DNA from: Vibrio ziniensis
Lineage (GTDB): Bacteria; Pseudomonadota; Gammaproteobacteria; Enterobacterales; Vibrionaceae
Length of the DNA stretch: 64,000 bases
Direction: 5' to 3'
Assembly: GCF_011064285.1 (NCBI RefSeq)
Contig: NZ_CP049331.1
Location: 1,426,001-1,490,000 of the forward strand
The notes beneath the pieces are model-generated. The model worked only from the letters and a program-made list of their open reading frames with translations. It was not told the DNA's origin and searched no databases. This document shows, one piece after another, positions 63,319 through 64,000 of the stretch. Position 1 is the first letter of the stretch; the number at the start of each line of letters is the position of its first letter. A program made the translations under genes and the position numbers.

Positions 63319-63778
63319 TTGTATCCTTCCTGTATGATCCATGTTTGACCAGGTAATCCCTGATACAAGCTTTATAAATGTTGTGTTTTATAATTAATTT
63401 TGCGATTGAGTTGCTCTTTCATGAGCACTTATTAATCAATCGTTTATAAGCGTAGATATAAAGCGCGGATTTCTCAAATACATAATTTAAAAAGATTTTC
63501 GATGGAAATCACATACCTAAGCTATGTTTAGAATGTCTAAATGTTGTTCCAATGTAAATAGTGCAACTAGGCTCATCATTGGTGCAACAGAATGTCTTCG
63601 GGATAATTGACTGAATGGTTAATATATAAAAATGCTCTTGTAAGATTTTTCTTATATTTTCATCTATTGATAGCGCAAAATTCAGTCATTAATTATTTGA
63701 TGGGCTTTAACTAGTGATTTTGTTGCACCTTTTTTGTTAGCATAACCGAATAGTTATATACATTGTGATGAAAAATAA
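63319..63778. promoter_or_regulatory. Divergent intergenic region of aapJ and siroheme synthase gene
   Basis: About 460 AT-rich bp between divergent starts. GTGCAAC occurs at 63561-63567 and again at 63582-63588, 21 bp apart, and its complement GTTGCAC at 63722-63728. These could be regulator sites. No gene or RNA was recognised. Confidence 0.5.
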
Positions 63779-64000
63779 ATGCAATATTTTCCTCTGTTCT
63801 TAGATCTCTCAAATAAAGCCGTTTTAGTCGTTGGTGGAGGCGAAGTTGCATGTCGTAAAATTGACGCGTTACTACGTGCTGGCGCTAGAGTGACAATCGT
63901 TTCGCCTCAGATAGCTCATTACTTACATACGCTTGTGGAGCAAGGGAAGTGCGAATGGATTCAGAACTTCTATTCCCCTAGTGTTTTAACCAATCGCTTC
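63779..64000 (+). CDS. cysG: Siroheme synthase, precorrin-2 dehydrogenase domain (3' end missing)
   Basis: The first 74 residues are inside the window; the right edge cuts the rest. MQYFPLFLDLSNKAVLVVGG followed by GEVACRKIDALLRAGARVTI is the N-terminal NAD-binding domain of CysG/Met8p, with the GGG dinucleotide loop. It oxidises precorrin-2 and inserts ferrous iron to give siroheme. Whether a methyltransferase domain follows, as in full CysG, cannot be seen. No strong ribosome site precedes the ATG. Confidence 0.85.
   Translation, partial: MQYFPLFLDLSNKAVLVVGGGEVACRKIDALLRAGARVTIVSPQIAHYLHTLVEQGKCEWIQNFYSPSVLTNRF

Overview
The window looks like chromosomal DNA of a Vibrio or close relative (Gammaproteobacteria). 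The general amino-acid transporter aapJQMP, the rlmI / acylphosphatase / tusE / yccA neighbourhood, katG, several membrane-bound c-di-GMP enzymes and a high density of LysR regulators all fit. This assignment rests on gene content and protein resemblance seen by eye, not on a search. Many starts were chosen by Shine-Dalgarno position rather than longest frame; each such case is stated in its entry.

Layout. (1) 1-2.8 kb: the end of a two-domain ABC permease cut by the window edge, a DeoR-type repressor and a GNAT acetyltransferase. (2) 3.3-10.4 kb: a LysR gene divergent from a catabolic operon: CitMHS carboxylate transporter, AtuA-family protein, its small partner, both subunits of a 3-oxoacid-type CoA-transferase, and a thiolase. 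Its substrate is unknown. (3) 10.6-15.6 kb: a GGDEF-EAL enzyme, a cupin and a complete ISL3-family insertion sequence with inverted repeats and a 7-bp target duplication. (4) 15.7-34 kb: an accessory block of redox and detoxification genes (epoxide-hydrolase-like enzyme, alkylsulfatase-like protein with altered metal ligands, tannase-like esterase interrupted by an in-frame TGA, short NAD(P) oxidoreductase, SRPBCC, quinone-reductase-like ADH, VOC protein, DHA2 efflux pump, old yellow enzyme, DJ-1/PfpI proteins, UlaG-like lactonase). Four LysR genes and one GlxA/AraC gene are mixed in, and a fifth LysR gene closes the block. A 77-bp sequence occurs twice, on either side of the efflux-pump gene.

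(5) 34.3-48.7 kb: two adjacent nitrogen-scavenging operons for guanidino compounds. The first, beside a divergent LysR gene, is aguB - APC permease - aguA (agmatine to putrescine). The second is preceded by a clear guanidine-I (ykkC) riboswitch and encodes an ABC transporter, two DUF1989 proteins (carboxyguanidine deiminase type), a biotin-dependent urea/guanidine carboxylase and allophanate hydrolase. A second, different guanidine sensor, a guanidine-II (mini-ykkC) motif with two ACGR-loop hairpins, sits inside this operon immediately before the carboxylase gene. Two riboswitch classes for one ligand in one operon is the most striking feature of the window.

(6) 48.7-64 kb: a CHASE-GGDEF cyclase, katG, a periplasmic-propeller GGDEF protein, then core genes rlmI, acylphosphatase, tusE, yccA, aapJQMP, and the first part of a siroheme synthase cut by the right edge. 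No tRNA, rRNA, CRISPR array or prophage was seen.
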